Positions 31,286 through 41,310 of a stretch of 64,000 nucleotides of DNA are shown here, one piece after another. The stretch comes from Avibacterium avium (lineage in GTDB: Bacteria > Pseudomonadota > Gammaproteobacteria > Enterobacterales > Pasteurellaceae). The translations under genes were made by a program, and so were the position numbers. A model generated the notes under the pieces. The model was given only the letters and a program-made list of their open reading frames with translations, was not told the origin of the DNA and ran no database searches. Positions within the stretch are counted from its first letter, which is position 1. Every line of letters starts with the position of its first letter. The stretch is from assembly GCF_900454535.1 (NCBI RefSeq), contig NZ_UGSP01000001.1, positions 476,501 to 540,500 of the forward strand, in the 5' to 3' direction.

Positions 31286-31672
31286 TTACAATTTTTTTGC
31301 TAGCGTAAATCTCGCCACTTTAGGCATTCTTAATTGAATGCGTTCGCGGTTGAGTGTTAAGGCGTTTTCTGTGGGCTGGTAATCTTGCCATAGGCTAGGA
31401 TCTTGCGGTAAATCTTCTGGCCAAAAATATTGCACCTTAAAGCCGCGCGCTTTGCATTCTTGGTGGAGGAGATCGTAGCGGTTTTTGAGAAATTGCAGTT
31501 TGTTGAAAAAGAATCGGACGTGTCCTTCGCCTAATTTGTAATCCGCAGGTTGCCCAGCAAGATTGTATTTTCCTTTGGCAACCGCGTTGGGAATGCGAGT
31601 AAGTTCGCGATGTTCGGCGAGCAGGTGTTGATCACAAAGTTCTTGTGGCGGGACAACATTAATCCTTGTCAT
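31286..31672 (-). CDS. Pyrimidine dimer DNA glycosylase (T4 endonuclease V-like)
   Basis: 128 residues, closely patterned on phage T4 endonuclease V (138 residues). It begins MTRINVVPPQELCDQHLLAE. Thr-2 (the amine nucleophile after Met removal) and Glu-23 (the catalytic acid, in EHRELTR) are both in the T4 positions. GHVRFFFNKLQFLKNRYDLL matches the T4 GHVTFFYDKLEFL segment. It should cut UV cyclobutane dimers. Last of tamA-tamB-ppx-pdg, 13 bases after ppx, so it is a settled chromosomal gene. Confidence 0.92.
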   Translation of the reverse strand: MTRINVVPPQELCDQHLLAEHRELTRIPNAVAKGKYNLAGQPADYKLGEGHVRFFFNKLQFLKNRYDLLHQECKARGFKVQYFWPEDLPQDPSLWQDYQPTENALTLNRERIQLRMPKVARFTLAKKL

Positions 31673-31685
31673 TATTTTTCCTTAT

Positions 31686-33233
31686 TTATGAAAAGTTTAG
31701 CCCTAAATCTAATTCTTTTAATAATTTGTTTTCTGCGATGAGATCATTTCGCACTAAGGGGTTATGCGCTAAATAACTTGGCTCAAATTGGATTGTCCAT
31801 TGGGCTAAAGTGCGGTCGATTTTTAGGGAAATTTTTTCACTCCATACGGTGGCTTGGCGCGATTTATTCAGTAAAATGGCTAAGCGCAGCAAACGCACAA
31901 GGGCGAGAATATCTTGCTCGGTATAACGAGAAAATTTCGCAAAATCAGTCTGTTTAATATTGTTGATTTGGTAACGTACCAAGGTGGTGAGCAGGCGTTG
32001 TTGCTCTTTATCAAAGCCCGGCAATTCCATATTTTGCAGAATGTAGGCGGAGTGCTTTTGCAAGCCTTTATGATTGATCACGATGCCCACTTCGTGCAGC
32101 CGTGCCGCCCAAAGGAGAATGTCCACCATTTCATCTTGTAGTTGGCTGTTTTGCCAAGCACTATATTGCGCAGCAAGGCGTTGAGCGCTTTGATAGACTC
32201 GCTCAGATTGCGCCATATCAAGGTTAAATTGTTCGGCCAGGGCAAGGGCGGTGCGTTGGCGGATATTGCTTACTTGGAAGTTTTTTTCTAGGCTGTACAT
32301 CACGCCTTCACGCAATGCGCCGTCTGAATAACGCATTTGTTCAATGCCGAACACTTCAAATACTGCGCTGAGAATAGCCAGCCCCGGTACGAAAACATCG
32401 GCGCGATCTTCGTTTAAACCCTCCAAATGCAGATCGTCAAAATGACTGACTTGTAGCACTTTTTCACTGAGCTGCGCTAAACGGGCGGCGGTGATAATGC
32501 CATTAGGATCAAGATTTGCCGCAATCACTTGATAGACGGTTTTTATCGTGCCTGATGAACCCAGCACCGATTGCCAGCCTAATTTACGATATTCAAAGGC
32601 TAAATCTTCAATTTTATTCACCGCACTTTGTTTGGCGCGCTGAAAATTTTCGGCAGAAATTTCACCTTGCGGGAAGAATTTTTTCGCAAAACTCACGCAA
32701 CCCATATGACGGCTTTCAGCAATGAGCGGATGAAAATCATCACCGATGATCATTTCTGTCGAGCCGCCGCCAATGTCCACCACAAATTTTCGTCCTGTTT
32801 CAGGCTGAGTGTGAGAAACGCCAGCGTAAATGGTTTTGGCTTCCATTTGTCCGCTGATAATGTTAATCGGGTAAGGGAAAACCTGTTCCGCTTGGCGTAA
32901 AAATGCTTCATTGTTTATCGCAGTTCGCAGGGTAAATGTTCCTACCACATTGACATTTTCGGCAGGAAATCCTTGTAGCCGTTCCGCAAAAAGCGCTAAA
33001 CAATTTACTCCGCGCTGAATGGCTTCTTGGCTTAGCTGGTTATTCTCATCTAAGCCTTCAGCCAGTTGTACTTTCTGTTTTAGGCGTGAAAGCACTTGGA
33101 TTGAGCCATTGATAATGCGGGCGATGATCATATGAAAGCTGTTTGAACCCAAATCAATGGCGGCGATTTCACGCACTTCGCCACGCTGATGTAAATAATC
33201 AGAGGCTTTGGCTAGAAGGTTTTCGTTATTCAT
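31686..33233 (-). CDS. ppx: Exopolyphosphatase (Ppx/GppA family)
   Basis: 515 residues, near E. coli Ppx (513). Actin-like ATPase fold: phosphate loop AAIDLGSNSFHMIIARI near residues 24-40 and second loop FVVDIGGGSTEMIIG near 145. The C-terminal HD-like domain has WAARLHEVGIVINHKG. It degrades polyphosphate or pppGpp; Ppx and GppA cannot be separated with certainty by eye, but the long C-terminus favours Ppx. Nine bases after tamB. Confidence 0.9.
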   Translation of the reverse strand: MNNENLLAKASDYLHQRGEVREIAAIDLGSNSFHMIIARIINGSIQVLSRLKQKVQLAEGLDENNQLSQEAIQRGVNCLALFAERLQGFPAENVNVVGTFTLRTAINNEAFLRQAEQVFPYPINIISGQMEAKTIYAGVSHTQPETGRKFVVDIGGGSTEMIIGDDFHPLIAESRHMGCVSFAKKFFPQGEISAENFQRAKQSAVNKIEDLAFEYRKLGWQSVLGSSGTIKTVYQVIAANLDPNGIITAARLAQLSEKVLQVSHFDDLHLEGLNEDRADVFVPGLAILSAVFEVFGIEQMRYSDGALREGVMYSLEKNFQVSNIRQRTALALAEQFNLDMAQSERVYQSAQRLAAQYSAWQNSQLQDEMVDILLWAARLHEVGIVINHKGLQKHSAYILQNMELPGFDKEQQRLLTTLVRYQINNIKQTDFAKFSRYTEQDILALVRLLRLAILLNKSRQATVWSEKISLKIDRTLAQWTIQFEPSYLAHNPLVRNDLIAENKLLKELDLGLNFS

Positions 33234-33242
33234 AAAATTGCC

Positions 33243-36200
33243 CTAAAAATCAAAGTGATAAAGTAGGTCAAAGGCCTGATTTACGCCCGAAACCGATTGT
33301 AAATAAAGTTGTGGTAACAATTTGTAGCGTACCGTAAATTCGGCTAAGCCGTCAAATAAGCCTACGCCGTATTTGAGCTGTAAGCGTGGTGTAATGTTGC
33401 CGCTCACCGTAACTTTGGAACTGTCGCCCACCCCTTGCGTGCCTAGACTGAGATCTTGCACGCCAAAGGCTTCGCCGATACCGCCGACTAATTTACCGCT
33501 TTTCGCTAAGCCCATTCCAAGCAGTGCCGCCCCGATTGAACCGCCTGAACCTGCTTCACCGCTATTTTCCAGTGAACGCCCTGTTAGTAAGTAGGAAAGG
33601 GCTTCATCTTGCGAGCTAGCAGGATCGGAGAACACGGTAACTTGTGGGGCAGTGGCAATGCCGATCACTTTCACCCCAGCGGTAATATTGCTGTTTTCCA
33701 TTGCCGTTGGGTTGCGAATGGCTTCAATATTTAACATTGGCTGAGATGGCAAGCCAGAAAAACTGATCTGCCCTTTGCGAATTAGCAAGTCTTGTCCATA
33801 AGCGGCATAGCGCCCATTTTTCAAGTAAATTTGCCCAAATAAACCCAGTTTGCCTTTGTCTTGTTTGACTGAAAGCAAGCCGTTTAAGCTGGTGTTTAAG
33901 CCGTAAGCGTTGAGGGTAACATCATCACCGATATTAATTTTCAGATCGGAACGAATTTCCATACCGCTTTTCGTACGCGCTTTAATTTCACCGTTTTTTA
34001 ACCCCACTTTGGTTTTGTCTGGGCCGTCTAAAATCACTTCATCACTGCTTACGGCAACGGCGCTGTCTGGCAATTCTTCAATGGCAATTCTTGCCCAAGG
34101 AATATCTACCGTACCAGAAATATCAAGCAGTTTTGGATTGGCTTTGAGTTCCACATTTGGGCTAATTTTTAATTTTGCCATTGATGGAATATTCACATTA
34201 AAGCGATCTGCTTTGGCTTGCACACGCGTGTCCCAGTGTTCTACATCTTTCCAATCTGCTTCGCCCGTAATATCTAAACGGCTTTCAGGACTTTGCACAT
34301 AGCCTTGCAAGGTGGAACGATTGCCGGCAAAACGCATAGATAAATTGCCGTCTTTAATAGTGAACGGCAGGGATTTCATTGTGGCACTTAAACGATTGAC
34401 ATCAAAATTACCGTGAATAAGCGGTGCATTGAGATTGCCGCCTAAGGTAAGATTGGCAGCAATTTCGCCATTGATTTTTTCGCCACTTGAAAGCAGTTGT
34501 TTGGCTAAATTGAGATTTAAGCGCTGAATGCTAATGTTGCCGCCTAAGGTGCGAGATTTTGCCAAATCTTGCAATTTAAGTGCGGTGGTAATTCGGCCAT
34601 TTTCTACTAAATCAATGGCGGAATCCAAATTCAGATTGCTGTTTTCCATTTGGGCTTTAATGTCCACTTTCGGAATAGCAAGGTTGAAGGTGCGATAATC
34701 AATTTTCTGCGCCACCGATAAATGATTGCCTGCCACTTGCACATTGAGTTTAAGCGGCTTATCGCTAAACCAAGCCACCGTTCCCTGACTTTGTAATTGC
34801 CCTTTGATTTGCGTTTGGCTCTGTTCTTTATCCAATAATTTGTTGATTAAGGCTAAATCCAATTTACGCACTTGGAATGGCACTTCGCCGTTTTTCCCTG
34901 CGGTGAAATTTTTTGGGAAACATAGCTCAATATCGCTGTTTAACCAACAATGTGAGGAAATGGCGGCTTCAATTTTGTTTTGGTTATAAGTTACTGTAAC
35001 GCCTTGATTAGTCTGCCATTTTCCAACTGGGGATTGAATATCTATACCACTAATTTGCCCTTGCCAGATTTGCGAAGTGCGGTCGAAATTTCCTGCAATT
35101 TTCAAATTGGCTGCCACAGGTTTACCCTGTGATTGCAGTTGTAATTGGTGATTTTTTTCATCACCCGATAATGCAAGGGTCGCTTGGTTAATTTCTACAT
35201 CAGCATATTTCAAGCCCGTTACATTGGCGTTTAAATCACCGCTAATCACTTGGTGTGAACGGATATCCCCTTTAACGGCGAATTTATTCAGCTGTAATTG
35301 TTGGAAGCGAATATTGTTACCCGTTAAATCCACGTTTAAATTGGGCTCACGAATATCGCCTTTTAATTTCACATAACCAAATAGTGTGGCGGAAAGTTCA
35401 GGCAGTAAACCACGCAAGTTTGGCGCGTGAATATCGAGGGATAAATCGGATTGCTGGCTAATTTGCCCTTGCATTGCAATGCGGTTTTCACCGTAATTAA
35501 GCAACAGATTTGGCACTTGCAACCATTTGTTGTTATCTGCGCTGAGCTCGCCTTTTAGGCTTAATGGCTGGCGAGAAAGTGTGCCGTTAATGTCTAAATC
35601 GGGGACGTTAATTGTCCAATTTTGCCCATCAACTTGCCCTTGTGAGCTGAAATGCCCAGACAGCACCGCAGGCATTGAAGGCAAATATTGAGTGATATTT
35701 AATTGTGAAAAATCCACCGCACTTTGCCATTGCACGCCTTTTTGCCAGTTTACTTCACCGTTTAAATTTGCTTTGCCTTGTAAGGTGTTAAGCTCAAATT
35801 GTGTAATGTTTGCTTGCCAAAGTTTGCCGTTAATTTGGCTGGTAATTTGCGTTTTTGGTGTACTCATTCCAGAAACATCGGCATTCAGTTGCGCTTGGTA
35901 AGCCAGCAAATCGCCAGTTAGATTGAGCGTTAAATTTTGTACTTTTAGCGGATCTTTTTCTTTTTTATCAAAAGGATATTGCAAACTTTTACTGGTTAGC
36001 TTGAGATCAAAGGGCGTTTTTTCTTGGTTAAGCGCCACATTGCCCACCAGCTCTGCATTAATATCCCCTTTGCTTTGCAAATGAAGCTGCGTTTGCCCAC
36101 GCAATTTGCCTGAAAGCCGTAGGCTGAGATCGCCTTGTGGAATATTCAATGGCGCATAGCCTTTCAGTTGGCTGTTAAGCTGAAAATCAAGGGGGAAATC

Positions 36201-37235
36201 TTCATCCAGCTGTATTGTGCCTTGCCCTGCCAGCGTTCCCACTGAGCTGGCGATATTCAGGTTGTGCAGTTGCACTTGATTGCCTGTGGCATCTGCGTTG
36301 ATTTGCAAAGATGACACCTCAATTTGCTGTGTAGGGGCAGGCGCGGTTTCACTTTTCGCCGCTTTATTTTGTGCATTCTCTTGCGTTTGATTTGCGCTGT
36401 TGAAATGCTGTTGATATTGCCAATTTTTGCCTTGAATATCCGTAATATGGAGATCAAAAGGCAGCTCAATTTTCTTTAAATTGCCAAGCAAAGCTGGGGT
36501 AAGTTTTTGTTCTAACTGTTGCCAATCAATGGCTTGCCCTGTTGGTTGAGTGGCTTTGCTTTCCGTTTTTTGTGTGGTTTTTTCTTCTTCTGGTGTGCCG
36601 TAAGTTTGTACTAACAAATCATTAATCTGCGTTGGCGCAAGGGTAAAACCGTTTTCATTGTTTAGGCTAAGTGCGGTGGAAAAATGGGCTAAATTGATCT
36701 GCGTTTGATCGATGGTTAAAGCTAAATCCTGCACTTGCACATTGTCTGCTTGTACCGTTACAGGCAGATGAATTTTCTTCATTGGGCTAGGATCGTTGTC
36801 CTTTTCTTCCGAAGGCGGCAGCTTTGCCGTATCAATATGAATTTGTGGCTGTTGAATGCTGAGATCTTGCAGGCAAACTTTAGCTTTCAGCAAGCAAGAT
36901 AAATCCAGTTGCAAATGGGCTTGCTGAATTTGGGTATCCACGCCTTCTGACTGAAATTTGACCTTATGCAGGGTTAGTCCATTTTGCAAACCGCCTTCTA
37001 CCTGTTCAATAGAAAGGTTGTCCATAAACTTATCTGCCAGTTGGATAAGTCCACGTTGACCTTGGCTAGTGGCAAGGGTGGCGAGCAAGGCAAAAATAGG
37101 AAAAAAAATCACCGCACTTAAGCACAGCAGTATTTTCCATAGTGAGCGTTTTTTCTTCACCACAGGAGATTGAGCTTGATGCTCTGTGGATTGGGGAGAT
37201 TGCGTTGCCTGTTCCTCTTGCTGTTGTTTTGTCAT
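33243..37235 (-). CDS. tamB: Translocation and assembly module inner-membrane component TamB
   Basis: 1330 residues (E. coli 1259). One N-terminal span (ILLCLSAVIFFPIFALLATL, about residues 35-54) anchors it in the inner membrane. A very long beta-helical periplasmic region and the conserved DUF490 C-terminus follow (GRYAAYGQDLLIRKGQISFS; final DLLYHFDF). It bridges to TamA and takes part in outer-membrane protein insertion and phospholipid transport. It starts nine bases after tamA. Confidence 0.95.
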   Translation of the reverse strand: MTKQQQEEQATQSPQSTEHQAQSPVVKKKRSLWKILLCLSAVIFFPIFALLATLATSQGQRGLIQLADKFMDNLSIEQVEGGLQNGLTLHKVKFQSEGVDTQIQQAHLQLDLSCLLKAKVCLQDLSIQQPQIHIDTAKLPPSEEKDNDPSPMKKIHLPVTVQADNVQVQDLALTIDQTQINLAHFSTALSLNNENGFTLAPTQINDLLVQTYGTPEEEKTTQKTESKATQPTGQAIDWQQLEQKLTPALLGNLKKIELPFDLHITDIQGKNWQYQQHFNSANQTQENAQNKAAKSETAPAPTQQIEVSSLQINADATGNQVQLHNLNIASSVGTLAGQGTIQLDEDFPLDFQLNSQLKGYAPLNIPQGDLSLRLSGKLRGQTQLHLQSKGDINAELVGNVALNQEKTPFDLKLTSKSLQYPFDKKEKDPLKVQNLTLNLTGDLLAYQAQLNADVSGMSTPKTQITSQINGKLWQANITQFELNTLQGKANLNGEVNWQKGVQWQSAVDFSQLNITQYLPSMPAVLSGHFSSQGQVDGQNWTINVPDLDINGTLSRQPLSLKGELSADNNKWLQVPNLLLNYGENRIAMQGQISQQSDLSLDIHAPNLRGLLPELSATLFGYVKLKGDIREPNLNVDLTGNNIRFQQLQLNKFAVKGDIRSHQVISGDLNANVTGLKYADVEINQATLALSGDEKNHQLQLQSQGKPVAANLKIAGNFDRTSQIWQGQISGIDIQSPVGKWQTNQGVTVTYNQNKIEAAISSHCWLNSDIELCFPKNFTAGKNGEVPFQVRKLDLALINKLLDKEQSQTQIKGQLQSQGTVAWFSDKPLKLNVQVAGNHLSVAQKIDYRTFNLAIPKVDIKAQMENSNLNLDSAIDLVENGRITTALKLQDLAKSRTLGGNISIQRLNLNLAKQLLSSGEKINGEIAANLTLGGNLNAPLIHGNFDVNRLSATMKSLPFTIKDGNLSMRFAGNRSTLQGYVQSPESRLDITGEADWKDVEHWDTRVQAKADRFNVNIPSMAKLKISPNVELKANPKLLDISGTVDIPWARIAIEELPDSAVAVSSDEVILDGPDKTKVGLKNGEIKARTKSGMEIRSDLKINIGDDVTLNAYGLNTSLNGLLSVKQDKGKLGLFGQIYLKNGRYAAYGQDLLIRKGQISFSGLPSQPMLNIEAIRNPTAMENSNITAGVKVIGIATAPQVTVFSDPASSQDEALSYLLTGRSLENSGEAGSGGSIGAALLGMGLAKSGKLVGGIGEAFGVQDLSLGTQGVGDSSKVTVSGNITPRLQLKYGVGLFDGLAEFTVRYKLLPQLYLQSVSGVNQAFDLLYHFDF

Positions 37236-37244
37236 TGTTGTTGC

Positions 37245-39008
37245 CTATAATTCTGAACCTAAACCAATATAAAATTGCACGTTTTTGCTGTTGTCTTTAT
37301 CTCGAATTGGGGTAGCAATATCCAGTTTTACCGCGCCGATAGGTGATGCCCAGCGCACGCCCATTCCCGCGCCATAGCGCAGTTCTTCTAAATCGAAACT
37401 GTTCGCCGCAAGCCCTGTATCTGCAAAGGTGGCAAGCCACCAGTTTTCATAGACTTGGTATTGATATTCCAATGTTGCTGTGGCAAGGCGGGTTGCACCC
37501 ACCAATTTCCCTTCTGCATTTTGGGGTGAGATTTTTTTATAGCCGTAACCACGCACACTACGATCGCCCCCAGCAAAGAAGCGAAGTGCGGGTGGAATTT
37601 TTTCTAAATTTTTGGTTTGTAACCAACCGATCTCACCACGCACTAGGAAACGGTGATTATCGGCAAAGGTGCGAATCCACGCACTAGACGCTTGTACTTT
37701 GAAGAAATTCGCATCAGAAAGCCAGATTTTATGCCCAAAATCCACGGTTAAACGCTGTGCATCGCCCCAAGTTGGGAATAAACCGCCTCTTAAGCGGGTA
37801 CGGCTAATAGACGCCGTGGGGTAAACTAACCAAGTGCGATCAGAATGATTGGCTTGGGTGAAGGAATCATAACGCACACGCAACCCAAGGGCGTGCTGCC
37901 AGCCTGATACGCGATTCCAATAACGTAACGCCGCAAAGGTGCCTGATGAGGTTTCTGTGTCGTTAGTTTTTTCCCGTTCGTAACCAGTGGAAAATTCATA
38001 GTAATAACGCAGCGGATTTTTCAACAGTGGCATTTTATATGCCGCTTCCACCGTTTGTTTTGGCGCAGAGGCGTAAAGATTAAAACGGAAACTATGTCCA
38101 CGGCTGTTGATCCAAGGTTTTGTCCAGCCCCATTGAAAGCGCGGGCCGACATCAGTGGAATAACCTATCCCCACGTCCATTGCATTTTTTTTACGCGGCG
38201 TGAGTAGCACATCAACATTAACGATTTTATTTTCTTCATCAAGGTTAGGTTGCACTAACACCGAGCTAAACCAGTTGGTGGAGGTGTAATCGTTGGTAAA
38301 ACTGGAAAGATCATTGATGAGATAAGGTTGCCCTTCTTCAATTTCCATCATATTACGCAAATAATCTTCACGAATTTGCGAGCGTTGAAAGGTGAATTTG
38401 CCGAAGCGATAGCGTTCGCCACTATCAAAGGTGATTTTCCACCAGCCTTGATAAGTGGAAGGGCGCACTAATAATTGGGAAACATCAAAATCTGCATCAA
38501 AATAACCGCGAGCCAGCGCAAGGGATTGCAGTGCGCTTTTGTAATCTTCATATTTGGAATGATAAAGTAGCTCGCCAAGTTTTGGCAATTTTTTATCTAA
38601 CGCTTTGAAGGCTTCATCGTCTTTTGCTTGGCCCAGAATTTGAATATCCATTCCTGTGAGCAAAACAGGTTTGCCAGCATTGACATCAGCGATGAGTACA
38701 GGGCGTTTGCCTCCTTTGGCAGGTTGCAGGCGAAAATCAATTTTAATGTTGTAGTAGCCATAAACGCGCAAGGCTTTTTTGATGGCTTCACTCACGATAT
38801 ATTGATAGCGATCTGAGCCGTCCGCTTCTTCAGGATCGATCATCTTGGTGTAAATATCCACGTTTTCAATGGCTTTTACCCCTTTTACCCCAATCACTTT
38901 GAGATCTACGGTATGCTCAGCGTAAACATTTAAACTGGTTAAAACACAACCCGCCAGCAAACTTAGTGCGCTGAGTAAATGGCGTTTTTTCTGTTGTAAT
39001 AATTTCAT
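37245..39008 (-). CDS. tamA: Translocation and assembly module outer-membrane component TamA
   Basis: 587 residues (E. coli 577). Signal peptide about 1-30 (SLNVYAEH), three POTRA domains (to about residue 265), then a 16-strand Omp85 barrel with [15 protein letters not shown], the VRGF-type loop-6 motif, and terminal [13 protein letters not shown]-initiated extension of four codons is open, but GGGGAAC lies before the ATG at 39008. First gene of tamA-tamB-ppx-pdg. Confidence 0.95.
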   Translation of the reverse strand: MKLLQQKKRHLLSALSLLAGCVLTSLNVYAEHTVDLKVIGVKGVKAIENVDIYTKMIDPEEADGSDRYQYIVSEAIKKALRVYGYYNIKIDFRLQPAKGGKRPVLIADVNAGKPVLLTGMDIQILGQAKDDEAFKALDKKLPKLGELLYHSKYEDYKSALQSLALARGYFDADFDVSQLLVRPSTYQGWWKITFDSGERYRFGKFTFQRSQIREDYLRNMMEIEEGQPYLINDLSSFTNDYTSTNWFSSVLVQPNLDEENKIVNVDVLLTPRKKNAMDVGIGYSTDVGPRFQWGWTKPWINSRGHSFRFNLYASAPKQTVEAAYKMPLLKNPLRYYYEFSTGYEREKTNDTETSSGTFAALRYWNRVSGWQHALGLRVRYDSFTQANHSDRTWLVYPTASISRTRLRGGLFPTWGDAQRLTVDFGHKIWLSDANFFKVQASSAWIRTFADNHRFLVRGEIGWLQTKNLEKIPPALRFFAGGDRSVRGYGYKKISPQNAEGKLVGATRLATATLEYQYQVYENWWLATFADTGLAANSFDLEELRYGAGMGVRWASPIGAVKLDIATPIRDKDNSKNVQFYIGLGSEL

Positions 39009-39112
39009 AATGTTCCCCAATAATCTTACCCTAGTTTACGTTTTCGCAAGGCGCTGCGCAAATATTCCCACATTAAAGTGCGGTGAAATTTTTCATTATT
39101 TTTATAATGCGT

Positions 39113-40684
39113 TTATGAATGGACTAAATGGCGTTTGCGAATGCCTAAAAGTAACAGTGCGCCGCCATAAATTACTGCCGCAACGGCAATCAGCCACACG
39201 AGCCAGTGAATGCGCTGAACAAACGCCATTTGTTGCCACTGGATTAAACTTGGGCAATAGTGCCAAACCACAGCCCCCATTGCTAGCCCTGCGGTGAAAA
39301 CTTTGGCAAAAAACACCGCACTTTGTTTACTAAAGTGATAGACATTTGCCTGTGCTAGCCCACGGTAGAGCAAATAGGCGTTTAAGGTGGCAGACATCGC
39401 CGAAGCAATGGCAAGCCCCACATAGCTAAACGGAATGGCAAGCAGGTTAAATGCCATATTGCTCACCATAGCGATAATACCGATTTTCACTGGTGTTTTG
39501 GTGTCTTGGCGTGCGTAATAGCCGTTGGCGAGAATTTTGATCAACATAAAACTGAGCAATCCCATATTAAATGCCCACAAGGAATAAGAGGCCGCTTGCA
39601 CATCAGAAAATAAAAATTCACCACGCATAAATAGCACCAACAACATTGGCTGGGCAAGCACACCAATGCCGATCATCGCGGGCACGCCGAGTAATAAAAT
39701 CATTCGCACGCCCCAATCCATTGTGTTGCGAAAATCCACCGCACTTTGTTCGGCATTATCTGAACGATTAACGTGGTGGCGGGCGAGGGTTGGCAAGATC
39801 ACAGTGGAAATGGCGATACCAAAAAGCCCAAGAGGAAATTCGAGCAAGCGATCGGAATAATACAGCCAGCTAATCGAGCCTGTCATCAAGAAACTGGCAA
39901 TAAAGGTATCCAGCAATAAATTGATTTGGCTCACGGAAACGCCGAATAGAGCAGGGATCATCAGCGTACGAATTTTCTTCACTCCTTCATCATTCCACGC
40001 CCATCGCGGTTTCACTAAAAGCCCCGCTTTTTTTAAGAACGGCAGTTGAAATAAAAATTGTAGCAACCCGCCGATAAAGATCCCGATAGCAAGAGCAAGA
40101 TCGGGGCTAGGGGTGTGCGGTGCGAGAAAAAGTGCGGTGCAAATCATCGCCACATTGAGCAACACAGGGGAAAACGCCATTACGCCGAACTTGCCCAAAG
40201 TGTTTAAAATCGCCCCAGATAAGGCAACAAAGGTGATAAACCATAAATAAGGAAAGGTGATTTTGAGTAACAACGAGGCTTGCTCGAATTTTTCCCCGTT
40301 TACCCCGTCATTAAGCCAGTCGATGAACCAGCCCGTACCAAAAATGGCGGCAACGACGGGCGAGCCGACCATCGCAAAAAGGGTAACAAGGGTAACCAAT
40401 CCCCCCAAAGTGCCTGACACTTTGCTGATAAATTGCTGAGTTTTGCTGAGATCGCCGGCTTTTTGGTATTCCGCCAACACAGGCACAAAGGCTTGAGAAA
40501 ATGCCCCTTCGGCAAATAAACGGCGTAAAAAATTGGGAATGCGATTGGCGAATAAAAACACGTCAGCTGCCACACCTGCCCCGATAATTTGGGCGATGAT
40601 CACATCTCGCACCAGCCCCAAGACGCGGGAAACTAAGGTCATTACACTGACGATAATGCCAGATTTTAATAATCGTTTACTCAA
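39113..40684 (-). CDS. murJ: Lipid II flippase MurJ
   Basis: 523 residues with 14 predicted spans, MOP superfamily. SVMTLVSRVLGLVRDVIIAQ at the N-terminus and RRLFAEGAFSQAFVPVLAEY near residue 52 are the MurJ hallmarks; the latter holds the arginines of the central cavity. It flips lipid-linked peptidoglycan precursor to the periplasm. It is divergent from rpsT, the same arrangement as in H. influenzae relatives. Confidence 0.95.
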   Translation of the reverse strand: MSKRLLKSGIIVSVMTLVSRVLGLVRDVIIAQIIGAGVAADVFLFANRIPNFLRRLFAEGAFSQAFVPVLAEYQKAGDLSKTQQFISKVSGTLGGLVTLVTLFAMVGSPVVAAIFGTGWFIDWLNDGVNGEKFEQASLLLKITFPYLWFITFVALSGAILNTLGKFGVMAFSPVLLNVAMICTALFLAPHTPSPDLALAIGIFIGGLLQFLFQLPFLKKAGLLVKPRWAWNDEGVKKIRTLMIPALFGVSVSQINLLLDTFIASFLMTGSISWLYYSDRLLEFPLGLFGIAISTVILPTLARHHVNRSDNAEQSAVDFRNTMDWGVRMILLLGVPAMIGIGVLAQPMLLVLFMRGEFLFSDVQAASYSLWAFNMGLLSFMLIKILANGYYARQDTKTPVKIGIIAMVSNMAFNLLAIPFSYVGLAIASAMSATLNAYLLYRGLAQANVYHFSKQSAVFFAKVFTAGLAMGAVVWHYCPSLIQWQQMAFVQRIHWLVWLIAVAAVIYGGALLLLGIRKRHLVHS

Positions 40685-40970
40685 AATGCTTTTCTCGCTG
40701 AAGAAAAATTTGGCTTAATTGTATAGAAATTTTGTTTTTAAGCTATATTCTAGCCAAAAAAACTGATAAAATCTCGCCCACATCGTTTGGTGGGCTAATT
40801 TCTAATTTTGAAAGCCGCATTTTTCGCGAACGATGCAGACTTTCGGTTGTGTCTCACCGAGTAATCAAGCTAAATTTTGCTAATTGTTTATTGACAATTA
40901 TGGAACGGAAAGGCATAGTTTACGCCTTTATTTATCTCATAAACTAACAGAAATTTTTAGGAGTTTGACC
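40685..40970. promoter_or_regulatory. murJ-rpsT intergenic region with rpsT promoter and leader hairpin
   Basis: A hairpin GCCCAC/GTGGGC sits at 40776-40795. A promoter TTGACA (40891-40896), 17-base spacer, CATAGT lies about 55 bases before the S20 start codon. The region otherwise is AT-rich. Promoter placement is by eye. Confidence 0.5.
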
Positions 40971-41234
40971 TTGGCTAATATCAAGTCAGCTAAAAAACGT
41001 GCGGTTCAATCTGAAAAACGCCGCCAACACAATGCAAGCCAACGCTCAATGATGCGTACTTACATTAAAAAAGTTTACGCAGCCGTAGCAGCAGGTGAAA
41101 AAGCCGTTGCTGAAGCCGCTTTCGTAGAAATGCAAAAAGTTGTGGATCGTATGGCTTCTAAAGGCTTAATCCACAAAAACAAAGCTGCGAACCACAAATC
41201 TAAATTATCTGCTCAAATCAAAAAATTAGCGTAA
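40971..41234 (+). CDS. rpsT: 30S ribosomal protein S20
   Basis: 87 residues, Lys/Arg-rich and helical; [20 protein letters not shown] at the start is diagnostic. Translation begins at TTG (40971) behind AGGAG. E. coli rpsT also uses UUG, where the weak start is part of S20 autogenous control, so the same mechanism is likely. Upstream ATG codons in the same frame (40884) are not used in the family. Confidence 0.97.
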   Translation: MANIKSAKKRAVQSEKRRQHNASQRSMMRTYIKKVYAAVAAGEKAVAEAAFVEMQKVVDRMASKGLIHKNKAANHKSKLSAQIKKLA

Positions 41235-41261
41235 TTCAGATTTTAAAAAATTTAGAAAAAT

Positions 41262-41289
41262 AAAACCGCACTTTTAACTGTGCGGTTTT
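41262..41289 (+). terminator. Terminator after rpsT
   Basis: AAAACCGCA/TGCGGTTTT with T-run TTTATT downstream. The left arm and loop contain an uptake-signal core (ACCGCACTT). Confidence 0.88.
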
Positions 41290-41310
41290 TTATTGCCCTT
41301 TCTTATTTTT

